From: an uncultured Bradyrhizobium sp.
GTDB taxonomy: Bacteria; Pseudomonadota; Alphaproteobacteria; Rhizobiales; Xanthobacteraceae
Assembly: GCF_936943645.1 (NCBI RefSeq)
Contig: NZ_CAKZJO010000046.1
Location: 1 to 64,000 of the forward strand
Length of the DNA: 64,000 bases
Reading direction: 5' to 3'
Positions 39,639 to 51,643 of this stretch are shown piece by piece; within the stretch, counting starts at the first letter, position 1; every line of letters starts with the position of its first letter. The notes beneath the pieces are model-generated. The model was given only the letters and a program-made list of their open reading frames with translations. It ran no database searches and was not told the DNA's origin. A program made the translations under genes and the position numbers.

Positions 39639-40850
39639 GTGGCCTTGATGCCCGTTTCCGACGCCCTTGCTGCGGTGCTGGCGGGTGCCGAGCCGCTGCC
39701 CGAGCAGATGGTTTCGCTCGACGAAGCCTATCACCGCGTGCTCGCCCAGGACGTCGCGGCGCGGCGCACGCAGCCCCCGCAAGCCATGTCGGCGATGGAC
39801 GGCTATGCGTTACGCGCGGCCGATGCCGCGAAGATCGATTCCAGGCTGACGGTGATCGGCGAGGTCGCAGCGGGACGTCCGTTCGCGGGATCGGTCTGCG
39901 CCGGCGAAGCCGTGCGGATCTTCACCGGCGGCGTCGTCCCCGACGGGGCGGACGCGGTCGTGATCCAGGAGGACACCGTTGCGGAAGGCAACAGCGTCAC
40001 GATCAAGGAGGCCGCGATCACCGGACGGCACATCCGCCCGGCCGGCGTCGATTTCCGCGAGGGAGACGTCCTCCTGCGCAAGGGAACCCGCCTGACAGAG
40101 CGCGATCTTGCGCTGGCCGCGGCGATGAATCACCCGCTCCTTGCCGTCGGCCGCCGTCCGAAGGTCGCGATCCTCGGCACCGGCGACGAGCTGGTGAGGC
40201 CAGGCACAACGCCCGGGCACGGCCAGATCGTCTATTCGAACGGCTATGCCCTGCATGCGCTCGCCAGCAGCGAGGGCGCCGAGACCATCGACCTCGGCGT
40301 CGCCGCCGATACGCTGGCAGCCACCTCCGCCGGCATCCGGCGCGCCCGCGAGAGCGGTACCGACATCCTGATCACCACCGGCGGCGCGTCGGTCGGCGAT
40401 CACGATCTGGTTCAGCAGGCGCTTCGGGACGAAGGCATCGCGATGTCGTTCTGGAAGATCGCGATTCGGCCCGGCAAGCCGATGATGCACGGACGGCTCG
40501 GCGCCATGCGCGTGATCGGCCTGCCCGGCAATCCGGTGTCGTCCTATGTGTGCGCCTTCCTGTTCATGGTGCCGCTGATTCGCGCGCTATCGGGGCGTTC
40601 AGTGATCCATCATCGTCGCGAGCGCGCCGTGCTCGGCAAAGATCTCGGCGCCAACGACCAGCGCGAGGATTATCTGCGCGCGCGCCTGGAGCTGCGCGAG
40701 GACGGCACGCAGATCGCCATTCCGGTCAACCACCAGGACTCCTCTCTGCTTGCGAATCTTGCTGCAGCACAGGTACTTCTCGTGCGCCCACCGTTTGCGC
40801 CGAAGGCCGAAGCCGGCAGCCCCTGCGAGGTGCTGCGGCTCCCCGCCTGA
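39639..40850 (+). CDS. moeA: Molybdopterin molybdenumtransferase MoeA
   Basis: This 403-residue enzyme inserts molybdate into adenylylated molybdopterin. LPEQMVSLDEAYHRVLAQDV opens the protein, and PPQAMSAMDGYALRAAD is the conserved DGYA motif. GEAVRIFTGGVVPDGADAVV and GDVLLRKGTRL follow. The MPT-binding MogA-like domain has VAILGTGDELV, DILITTGGASVGDHDLV and GLPGNPVSSYVCA. I chose the GTG at 39639 because AGGAG lies 7 bp upstream; the ATG at 39648 is an alternative. LexA follows 175 bp downstream. moaC is separated from it here by about 7 kb. Confidence 0.96.
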   Translation: MALMPVSDALAAVLAGAEPLPEQMVSLDEAYHRVLAQDVAARRTQPPQAMSAMDGYALRAADAAKIDSRLTVIGEVAAGRPFAGSVCAGEAVRIFTGGVVPDGADAVVIQEDTVAEGNSVTIKEAAITGRHIRPAGVDFREGDVLLRKGTRLTERDLALAAAMNHPLLAVGRRPKVAILGTGDELVRPGTTPGHGQIVYSNGYALHALASSEGAETIDLGVAADTLAATSAGIRRARESGTDILITTGGASVGDHDLVQQALRDEGIAMSFWKIAIRPGKPMMHGRLGAMRVIGLPGNPVSSYVCAFLFMVPLIRALSGRSVIHHRRERAVLGKDLGANDQREDYLRARLELREDGTQIAIPVNHQDSSLLANLAAAQVLLVRPPFAPKAEAGSPCEVLRLPA

Positions 40851-40910
40851 ACTGCGTGACACACGCATTCCGCGAGTTTCGCTTCGTTCACGGTAAATTA
40901 AGCAGTTGCG

Positions 40911-40925
40911 GAACATGTATCGAAC
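40911..40925. promoter_or_regulatory. SOS box (LexA operator) of lexA
   Basis: GAAC-ATGTATC-GAAC is a perfect direct repeat with 7-bp spacing. Read on the minus strand it is GTTC-N7-GTTC, the alphaproteobacterial LexA recognition sequence. It lies 101 bp upstream of the lexA ATG, in the moeA-lexA gap, as expected for autoregulation. Confidence 0.88.
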
Positions 40926-41025
40926 ATATAGTGTCCGTTCATGATTTGTTTCGAGGATGTAGCGGCTTATCGCTGAATTCATCGTCTCGGAATCGAACGA
41001 CATCAACCGGGGGACTTTGGTCGAG

Positions 41026-41727
41026 ATGTTAACGCGCAAACAATACGAGCTTCTGCGGTTCATCAGCGAACGTCTGAAGGAAAGCGGCGTGCCGCCCTCT
41101 TTCGACGAGATGAAGGATGCGCTCGACCTGCGCTCGAAGTCAGGCATCCACCGCCTGATCACCGCACTCGAAGAGCGCGGCTTCATCCGCCGCCTGCCCA
41201 ACCGCGCCCGCGCCATCGAAGTGATCAAGCTGCCGGAGCTGCAGGCTGCCGCCAGCAACCGGCGCGGCTTCACGCCGAGCGTCATCGAGGGCAATCTCGG
41301 CAAGGTCCGCGCGAGCTCCAGCCTGCCCGCGGACGAGGGCGAACGGCCCGTGGCGGTGCCCGTGATGGGCCGCATCGCGGCCGGCACCCCGATCGAGGCG
41401 TTGCAGACCCGCAGCCACACCATCAGCGTGCCGCCCGACATGCTCGGCTCCGGCGAGCACTACGCGCTTGAAGTGCGCGGTGATTCCATGGTCGAGGCCG
41501 GTATCCTCGACGGCGACATGGCGCTGATCCAGCGCAACGAGAGCGCCGATACCGGCGACATCGTGGTGGCGCTGATCGACGATGAGGAAGCCACGCTCAA
41601 GCGCTTCCGCCGCCGCGGCGCCTCGATCGCGCTCGAGCCCGCCAACGCAGCTTACGAGGTGCGCATCCTGCCGCCGAACCGCGTGAAGATTCAGGGCAAG
41701 CTGATCGGTCTTTACCGCAAGTACTGA
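41026..41727 (+). CDS. lexA: LexA repressor
   Basis: This 233-residue SOS repressor cleaves itself when RecA filaments form. The N-terminal winged helix is [40 protein letters not shown] and [11 protein letters not shown]. The cleavage site lies at Ala-Gly in [15 protein letters not shown]. The catalytic Ser is in [13 protein letters not shown] and the Lys in [12 protein letters not shown]. The protein is the long alphaproteobacterial type, with an extended linker between domains. The start is the ATG at 41026, although a TTG three codons upstream is open. The SOS box at 40911 supports negative autoregulation. Confidence 0.98.
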   Translation: MLTRKQYELLRFISERLKESGVPPSFDEMKDALDLRSKSGIHRLITALEERGFIRRLPNRARAIEVIKLPELQAAASNRRGFTPSVIEGNLGKVRASSSLPADEGERPVAVPVMGRIAAGTPIEALQTRSHTISVPPDMLGSGEHYALEVRGDSMVEAGILDGDMALIQRNESADTGDIVVALIDDEEATLKRFRRRGASIALEPANAAYEVRILPPNRVKIQGKLIGLYRKY

Positions 41728-42296
41728 GTCCGAAAGAACTCGAAACGGAAGTCCTTGGCGCCGGTTACGCGCCTTCGGTCGGCAATGCCGATCAGAGATT
41801 GGAGCGGATGATGTGTCCGCTCCGGCTGGATGGTCCTTCTGGTTTTGCACAGACTATCCGGCCCCTCTTCTACGGCGACCTCCGCGGCAGGCCGCGCGAA
41901 GCGATGTCGCGTTGCGGCCGCTCCGGATCGAGGCGACCGCTATGCGCCAGATCGCGTCTTGAAGGTAGCGCGCCGGCGCTGATCGCAGCATCGGCGTCGC
42001 AAGCCGTTCGCTGGTCGAACCGTTCGCCGTGAGGTGGCAGCGAGCGGGCAAATGCGCATCGCTATCGCAGCCCGCAATCGCGCTGGCGATATCAGGACAC
42101 CTTCGCGAGGCATGCCTGCCGAATGCACGGAAACCGGGATTGTTCCTATGCGAGTCGGGAAAGATAATGTGATCGCAGCGCGCGGATTACAGCCGTAGAT
42201 TTGCCCACAACCAAGCAGAGCGTTGCGTGCTTCCACTCCGAGGCCTGTGCCTCCAAGAGAGGCGCGGGTCGTCATCTTCGCATGAGGAGCAACCCG
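41728..42296. other. Long intergenic region after lexA
   Basis: About 570 bp without a gene I can support. Open frames on both strands have arginine/serine-rich compositions and no start or motif of note. The last 100 bp presumably contain the promoter for the gene at 42297. No hairpin with a T-run is evident. Confidence 0.5.
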
Positions 42297-42731
42297 ATGT
42301 GTGACTACAGCCTGCATGCCGTCGCGACGCGTCCCGCGGAAGTCGGCGAGACGATCGTCACGACAACGTTCCGCGGCACCTCGACGCGCGGCTTCGCCTC
42401 CGAAGCCGACCTGTCCGTTGCGGTCTGCCTGCTGCCGGGAACGGAGCTCGCCTTCGCCGACAACGTTCGTTACGACAACCGCTGGATCTGGACGCGCACG
42501 GTCAATTCCCGCGTCGGCAAGTTCGGCAAGATCGATCCGCACATTCCCGATCGCCATCATGACGCGATCGAATTCCCTGACGGCAAGTACGTGCTGGTGA
42601 CGCAGCTCGTCGAAGGCCAGCGCGCAACCGTGCTGCAGCTGCCGGTGACCCAGCCGCTCGGCGAACGCGAGCACAAGCCTGAGATCACTGCGGTCAGTGC
42701 GTCGCCGATCACGCCGCTGCCGATCGGCTGA
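42297..42731 (+). CDS. Conserved hypothetical protein, about 144 residues
   Basis: I do not recognise a named family. From the ATG at 42297 (AGGAG 7 bp upstream) the product is MCDYSLHAVATRPAEVGETI..., a soluble protein rich in beta-prone segments (TIVTTTFRG, LSVAVCLLPGTELAF, AIEFPDGKYVLVTQL). There are two cysteines and a histidine pair (PDRHHDAIEF). There is no signal peptide or transmembrane helix. The frame is open 32 codons further upstream, but those codons look non-coding. It is convergent with comEC with 8 bp between stops. I recall similar proteins in related genera but cannot give a function. Confidence 0.7.
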   Translation: MCDYSLHAVATRPAEVGETIVTTTFRGTSTRGFASEADLSVAVCLLPGTELAFADNVRYDNRWIWTRTVNSRVGKFGKIDPHIPDRHHDAIEFPDGKYVLVTQLVEGQRATVLQLPVTQPLGEREHKPEITAVSASPITPLPIG

Positions 42732-42739
42732 CAGAGACT

Positions 42740-45019
42740 TCAGTCATCCGCCTGAAGATCGGCATCCGACGGGGTCGCATCCTTGCTGCGCGGAGCTGCC
42801 GCCCTCGGCATGAGGGCTGTTTCGAAATCTCCCTCGCCGGCCGCCGCCGGCGACCAGGGCCGGTTCGTGCCTCTCGCCCTCACCGCCTCGACCGAAAAGC
42901 CGTCGCCGCGCCGCGTCAGAGCCAACGCGCCCTGACGAACCAGCCGCGGCCTATCCACCACCATCGCCGCACAATCGGGCGGCGCGGGCCGCGACGTCAC
43001 CACCAGCGCGGCACGGCTGCAGTCGTCCGCCAACGCGTCGATGCGCGAGGCCAGCGCCACCAGCCGTCCATCGGCGAGCGGCGTGACACAGCCGGACTCA
43101 TCACACGATACGCCGTCGGCGAGCGAGGCATTCGCGGCATCGCGCGGATCGGCGTCGGCCGCGAGCCACTCCTTCAGCACAAAATTGTCCTTGCCCGTCC
43201 TGATCAGGTGCAGGCGCCCGTCCCCGCCGCGCACGGCGACACTCGCGCCATCTCCGGCAATCAGGATGTCGGGCTGCCGCACCGACAATCCCCCTGCGAT
43301 GGAGGCCAGCAGCACCACGGCACCGCACCAGCGCAAGGGCGTGCGCAACAGGCCCATCAGGATGATGCCGAGGCTCGCCGCGATCAGCGGCGCGATGCCG
43401 AGCGCCGGGATGCGGCCGACCGCGCCCGGCAGCGCCGCCACCCAGCGCGACACCGCGACCATCCAGTCGATACCGATCCCCATCAGCCACCAGAACACGC
43501 CGTCGAGCCCGAAGGGCGCGGCCAGCAGACCGAGCAGCCCGGCCGGCATCACCAGCGCCGAGACCACCGGCATCGCACCGAGATTGGCGAGCACGCCGTA
43601 GGGCGTGACGCGATGGAAGTGGAAGGCGGCGTAGGGCGTGGTCGCGAGCCCCGCGATCAGCGAGGCCAGAAACAGCATGGCGATCTCACGGCCTCCCCAC
43701 AGCGCGATGCGCGCCGTCGCGGAATGATCGGGCGAGGCAAACAGGTTCGGCATGCCGATCTGCACCAGCGCGACGAGACCCAGCGTTGCCGCGAACGACA
43801 TCTGGAAGCTCGGATGCACCAGCGCCTCCGGCGCCACCGCAAGCACGATCAGCGCCGCCACGGCCAGCGTGCGGAAGGTGATGGCGCGGCGATCGACCAT
43901 CACCGCGATCAGCACCACCGCGGTCATGAAGAACGATCGCTGCGTTGCCACCTCCGCGCCCGAGAGCAACAAATAGAACGCGGCCGCAACCAATGCGGCG
44001 GCCGCCGACCATTTCTTGATGGCGAAGCCGACGGCAAGGCCCGGAATCAGCGCCAGCAGCGCCCGCACCGCGAAGAACACGACACCCGCGACCACCGCCA
44101 TGTGATAGCCGGAGATCGAGAGCACGTGTCCGAGCCCCGAGATGAACATGGCATCGTTGACGGGCGCGGAGATCGCATCGCGCCGCCCGGTGAGCAGCGC
44201 CGTTGCAATCGCGCGGTTGTCGCCTTCCAGCGTTGCGCGAATGCGCGCGTCGATCGCATCGCGCAGGACCTGCATGAACGCCGCGTAGCGCAGCCGCAGG
44301 CCGCCGGCGTCCGGCGGCACCGACGCCGTGATCGCACCCATCACGAAGCCGGAGGCGCCGATGCCCTGGAAAAACATGTCGCGCGAGAAGTCATAACTGC
44401 CCGGGCGCACCGGCGAGAGCGGCGGCATCAGCCGCGCCTTCAATTGCACGAAGCTGCCGACTTCGGGCGCAGTGCCCTTGCGCACGGAGAGGCGGACGCG
44501 TTCGAGCTTGACGTCGGTGCGCTGGGCTTCCATGGCGGTGACGCGCAGCACGAAACGATCAGTACGCTCGCGAATGTCGCGCGTTTCGACGAAGCCCGAC
44601 AGCGACACCGAATAGAGCGGTTTTGCGAGCACCGTGTGCGCGATCCGCGCCGTCTTCCAGGTCGCCACGGCAAAGCCCGCCGCGACCGCCGCGATCATGA
44701 GCGCTGGCGCAAACAGCCGGCTCCGCCGCAACAGGATCGCGCCGAGCAGGAGTGCAACGGCCGTCGCCGCGACAACCCACAGCACCGGCTCATGGTCGGC
44801 GGCAAAATAAAGCGCGATGCCGCCGCCGAAGGCCACCGGCACCCACGGCAGCAGACGCCCTGGGCCGGCTTCGGCGCGGACCCATGCGCGTAACGTTTCG
44901 ACGATCGCGGGCCAGATGCCGAAGCTCGACGGGACGAAGCCGCCGGCGGGCGCAGCACGGCCGACCGGCCACGTCCCGGCAACTCCCTGGGACCGTACCG
45001 GCCGGCCCGGCTCCGCCAT
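42740..45019 (-). CDS. comEC: ComEC/Rec2 family competence protein
   Basis: This polytopic inner-membrane protein of 759 residues forms the DNA uptake channel in competent bacteria. An N-terminal helix bundle (VVAATAVALLLGAILL, FAPALMIAAVAAGFAVATW) is followed by the DUF4131-like OB region. The hallmark competence domain is around residue 300: ISGLGHVLSISGYHMAVVAG, with many helices after it. The usual C-terminal metallo-beta-lactamase domain is reduced to a short soluble tail (about residues 600-759), with no HxHxDH motif. That form is common in rhizobia. The ATG at 45019 was chosen as the first with family-like sequence. Confidence 0.92.
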   Translation of the reverse strand: MAEPGRPVRSQGVAGTWPVGRAAPAGGFVPSSFGIWPAIVETLRAWVRAEAGPGRLLPWVPVAFGGGIALYFAADHEPVLWVVAATAVALLLGAILLRRSRLFAPALMIAAVAAGFAVATWKTARIAHTVLAKPLYSVSLSGFVETRDIRERTDRFVLRVTAMEAQRTDVKLERVRLSVRKGTAPEVGSFVQLKARLMPPLSPVRPGSYDFSRDMFFQGIGASGFVMGAITASVPPDAGGLRLRYAAFMQVLRDAIDARIRATLEGDNRAIATALLTGRRDAISAPVNDAMFISGLGHVLSISGYHMAVVAGVVFFAVRALLALIPGLAVGFAIKKWSAAAALVAAAFYLLLSGAEVATQRSFFMTAVVLIAVMVDRRAITFRTLAVAALIVLAVAPEALVHPSFQMSFAATLGLVALVQIGMPNLFASPDHSATARIALWGGREIAMLFLASLIAGLATTPYAAFHFHRVTPYGVLANLGAMPVVSALVMPAGLLGLLAAPFGLDGVFWWLMGIGIDWMVAVSRWVAALPGAVGRIPALGIAPLIAASLGIILMGLLRTPLRWCGAVVLLASIAGGLSVRQPDILIAGDGASVAVRGGDGRLHLIRTGKDNFVLKEWLAADADPRDAANASLADGVSCDESGCVTPLADGRLVALASRIDALADDCSRAALVVTSRPAPPDCAAMVVDRPRLVRQGALALTRRGDGFSVEAVRARGTNRPWSPAAAGEGDFETALMPRAAAPRSKDATPSDADLQADD

Positions 45020-45114
45020 ATCCCTGCACCCTACGCGACGTGACGAGCGCCGAGGCTACCGGAACGTGCGACCATGCGAATAGCGGTACAGATCGGGAAC
45101 GCGAACAGGCGCCC

Positions 45115-45348
45115 CTACTTTTCCTCTTCCATGGTCACGGCCACATCCGCCTTGGCGGACAGCCGCACCTTGTTCCCCTCGACACCGGCGACGAGTCCCT
45201 TGTCGATGAAGTGATGATGGCCCTTGTGGCTGCCCTCGCCGCTGTCCTTCTTGGTCAGCTTGATGCGATTGCCTTCGACCTTGTCGACGGTTCCGACATG
45301 GACGCCGTCGGCGCCGATGACTTCCATATGCTCTGCGATGTTCTGCAT
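45115..45348 (-). CDS. DUF2171 domain-containing small protein
   Basis: This 77-residue protein starts at the ATG at 45348. It contains MEVIGADGVHVGTVDKVEGN and RIKLTKKDSG, the DUF2171 pattern of a small PRC-barrel-like beta fold. GSHKGHHHFIDKGLV is a His-rich turn, and VRLSAKADVAVTMEEEK is the C-terminus. The protein is cytosolic. Family members are often found near stress-response or general-stress genes, but the function is unknown. A ten-codon extension upstream is open and not conserved. It is a single gene followed by a palindromic repeat on its 5' side. Confidence 0.85.
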   Translation of the reverse strand: MQNIAEHMEVIGADGVHVGTVDKVEGNRIKLTKKDSGEGSHKGHHHFIDKGLVAGVEGNKVRLSAKADVAVTMEEEK

Positions 45349-45400
45349 GGTGGGATCCTTGATTGGAATCCACGTCAACGCGTCGGGAGCGCGTTCGTTG

Positions 45401-45509
45401 CTTCGTCATTTCCGGGATGGCCCGCAGGGCCAGGCCCGGAATCCATAACCACCATCGTGAGTATGGATTCCGGGCTCGCGCCAAGTGGCGCGCCCCGGAA
45501 TGACGAAGC
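45401..45509. repeat. Palindromic dispersed repeat (CTTCGTCATT...CCGGAATGACGAAG type)
   Basis: The element starts CTTCGTCATTTCCGGG and ends CCCCGGAATGACGAAG. A large internal stem pairs GGCCCGGAATCCATA with TATGGATTCCGGG. It lies between the SnoaL-like gene and the DUF2171 gene. This is a very common bradyrhizobial intergenic palindrome type and has no coding capacity. Confidence 0.8.
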
Positions 45510-45528
45510 GGATGGAGTAGCGCGACGG

Positions 45529-45915
45529 CTAAATCAGCGATGCCTGCGCCGAAGCGTGGTGATTGACGATCTTCCAGTCGCCGTCCTCGCGGATGAGGAC
45601 CCAGCTCATCTTGACGACGAGATCGTCCCGCTCGCCGGCGAGGTCGAACGAGATGGTCGCAGCCATGTTGATCAGATCAGGGCCGGCCTGTGCAGCATTT
45701 ACCTCGGAGAAGGTCGCGCTCGGCTTGCGCCAGCGCGGCAGGCCGTTGAAATAGTCGGCAACGCCGTCCCTGCCCCGATACAGTTTCGGATTGGAGCCGA
45801 AGAAGAACGCATTCTTCGAATAGAGCGCGGACAGCGCAGCCGCGTCGAGCGTCGCGAAGCCGGCGCACCATTTCGCGATGATGGCGGAAACGATGGCGTC
45901 GGCTTCGTTGCTCAT
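45529..45915 (-). CDS. SnoaL-like / nuclear transport factor 2 fold protein
   Basis: This 128-residue protein begins at the ATG at 45915. The alpha-beta NTF2 cone fold is visible as WCAGFATLDAAALSALYSK, AFFFGSNPKLYRGRDGVADY and VKMSWVLIREDGDWKIVNHH. The family includes polyketide cyclases, ketosteroid isomerase-like enzymes and many proteins of unknown activity. The start follows the glnS stop by 7 bp on the same strand, so the two genes are likely co-transcribed. The function is not determinable. Confidence 0.87.
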   Translation of the reverse strand: MSNEADAIVSAIIAKWCAGFATLDAAALSALYSKNAFFFGSNPKLYRGRDGVADYFNGLPRWRKPSATFSEVNAAQAGPDLINMAATISFDLAGERDDLVVKMSWVLIREDGDWKIVNHHASAQASLI

Positions 45916-45922
45916 GTGCGCA

Positions 45923-48409
<2,487 letters not shown>

Positions 48410-48594
48410 ATTTAGGTCCTAGTTCCGCCGTCGACCAACGCTCGAAGTTTTGGAGCGTTCTCAAGTAGCTGTGTGCCAAATTCGCGTGGCTGAGCCAAGG
48501 GCTTAAGCACGTGCTTGAGGGACCGCTGCCGGGCTTTAGTTATGCTCCGGTCCTGTTATATACCACCGCTTCCAATGCATAGGCCCTGCCAAGA

Positions 48595-50022
48595 ATGACC
48601 TCCCCCGTCGTCACCCGCTTCGCCCCCTCGCCGACCGGCTTCCTCCATATCGGAGGCGCCCGCACGGCGCTGTTCAACTGGCTCTATGCGAAGAAGCATG
48701 GCGGCAAGATGCTGCTCCGGATCGAGGACACCGACCGGGAGCGCTCCACCGAGGCTGCGATCGGCGCCATCCTCGACGGGCTGAAATGGCTGGAGCTCGG
48801 CTGGGATGGCGACGTCATCTACCAGTTCAGCCGCGCCGCGCGCCACCGCGAGGTCGCCGAGCAACTGCTCGCCGACGGCAAGGCCTATCGCTGCTACGCC
48901 ACCGCCGAGGAGCTCACCGCGATGCGCGAGAAGGCGCGCGCCGAAGGGCGTACCCGCCTCTATGACGGCATGTGGCGCGACCGCGATCCGGCAACGGCGC
49001 CGGGCGACGTCAAGCCCACCATCCGCCTGCGCGCACCGCAGACCGGCGAAACCGTGATCGAGGACCAGGTGCAGGGCCGCGTGGTCTGGCAGAACGAGAA
49101 CCTCGACGACCTCGTGCTGCTGCGCGGCGATGGCAACCCGACCTACATGCTCGCTGTGGTGGTCGACGACCACGATATGGGCGTCACCCATGTCATCCGC
49201 GGTGACGACCATCTGATCAACGCGGCCCGCCAGAAGCAGATCTACGATGCGATGGGCTGGACCCTGCCGAGCATGTCCCACATCCCGCTGATCCACGGCC
49301 CGGACGGCTCCAAGCTGTCGAAGCGCCACGGCGCGCTCGGCGTCGATGCCTACCGCGCCATGGGATCCCTCCCCGCCGCGCTCCGTAACTACCTCGTCCG
49401 GCTCGGCTGGAGCCATGGCGACCAGGAGATCTTCTCGACCGAGGAGATGATCGCAGCCTTCGACCTCGCCAGCGTCGGCCGCGCCGCCGCCCGCTTCGAT
49501 TTCGCCAAGCTGGAAAACCTCAACGGCCACTACATCCGCCACGCCGACGATCAATCGCTCGTGAAGATGTTCGAGGACGTGCTCGACCATGTCGTGCCCG
49601 CCCGCGACGAGATTAAGGCCAAGTTAAACGACACCACCCGGGCACAGCTCGTCAAAGCCATGCCGGCGCTGAAAGAGCGCGCCAAGACGCTGCTCGAGCT
49701 GATCGACGGCGCCTATTTTATCTTCGCGGACCGGCCGCTGCAGCTCGACGCCAAGGCGCAAGCACTGCTGACGGAAGAGAACCGCAAGCTGATCGGCCAG
49801 CTTCATTCCGCGCTGGAGAAAGTCGAGACGTGGAGCGGCGCCACCACGGAAGCTGCGCTGCGCGCGTTTGCCGAGGAAAATAGTCTCAAGCTCGGCGCGG
49901 TCGCCCAGCCCTTGCGGGCGGCGCTGACCGGGCGGACCACGTCGCCTGGTATATTTGAGGTTTTGGACGTCCTGGGACGCCAGGAAAGCCTTGGCCGGCT
50001 TAAGGATCAGTCTACGACGTAA
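48595..50022 (+). CDS. gltX: Glutamyl-tRNA synthetase
   Basis: This 475-residue class I synthetase charges tRNA-Glu. [20 protein letters not shown] near the start contains the HIGH-type motif (HIGG). [10 protein letters not shown] follows, and the KMSKS-type loop is [10 protein letters not shown]. The C-terminal anticodon-binding domain contains [20 protein letters not shown]. Bradyrhizobia usually also use this enzyme for a second tRNA or depend on GatCAB; the presence of glnS here means glutaminyl-tRNA can be made directly. It diverges from the glnS fusion gene across 185 bp and runs parallel to gltA. Confidence 0.97.
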   Translation: MTSPVVTRFAPSPTGFLHIGGARTALFNWLYAKKHGGKMLLRIEDTDRERSTEAAIGAILDGLKWLELGWDGDVIYQFSRAARHREVAEQLLADGKAYRCYATAEELTAMREKARAEGRTRLYDGMWRDRDPATAPGDVKPTIRLRAPQTGETVIEDQVQGRVVWQNENLDDLVLLRGDGNPTYMLAVVVDDHDMGVTHVIRGDDHLINAARQKQIYDAMGWTLPSMSHIPLIHGPDGSKLSKRHGALGVDAYRAMGSLPAALRNYLVRLGWSHGDQEIFSTEEMIAAFDLASVGRAAARFDFAKLENLNGHYIRHADDQSLVKMFEDVLDHVVPARDEIKAKLNDTTRAQLVKAMPALKERAKTLLELIDGAYFIFADRPLQLDAKAQALLTEENRKLIGQLHSALEKVETWSGATTEAALRAFAEENSLKLGAVAQPLRAALTGRTTSPGIFEVLDVLGRQESLGRLKDQSTT

Positions 50023-50169
50023 GTCGATCATGCGTGCGGCGATCTTGCAGCGCACACAGCAATAATATACCCATCTCCCCCGTACATTCTGGAACTTCCG
50101 GCCTGCCCCCAATGAACTTCCCAGGGGCCTCCGGCTCTGGCCCGTTTCACCACACATCGGGGACCTACG

Positions 50170-51474
<1,305 letters not shown>

Positions 51475-51499
51475 GATCTCAGCCGATACGGCTTTCGGA

Positions 51500-51529
51500 A
51501 CGGCGCCATCGCAAGATGGCGCCGTTTTT
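51500..51529 (+). terminator. Rho-independent terminator of gltA
   Basis: Perfect 11-bp arms ACGGCGCCATC (51500-51510) and GATGGCGCCGT (51515-51525) with the stable GCAA tetraloop are followed by TTTTTG. It lies 25 bp after the gltA stop codon and is the cleanest intrinsic terminator in the window. Confidence 0.92.
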
Positions 51530-51622
51530 GTTGGGCAGTGCTGTTCCACGTTGCTGCCGCGCACAACAACAAGTCCATGCTTTGCGCCGGCGAACGCTTG
51601 ACAGCAGAAACGCTCCGCGCGC

Positions 51623-51643
51623 ATTCTTACACTAAGTAAGAAT
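51623..51643. promoter_or_regulatory. Palindromic operator over the start of the ROK regulator gene
   Basis: ATTCTTAC (51623-51630) and its exact reverse complement GTAAGAAT (51636-51643) flank ACTAA. A TTGACA hexamer lies at 51598-51603, so a -10 region would fall inside or next to the palindrome. The site is well placed for autorepression by the ROK protein or repression of the sugar operon. It overlaps the ATG at 51642, which suggests that ATGs at 51654 or 51660 could be the real start. Confidence 0.7.

Noticed and set aside
39575-41032. Plus-strand 485-codon frame overlapping moeA
   Set aside because: Arginine-rich plus-one shadow of moeA; the moeA frame contains all family motifs.
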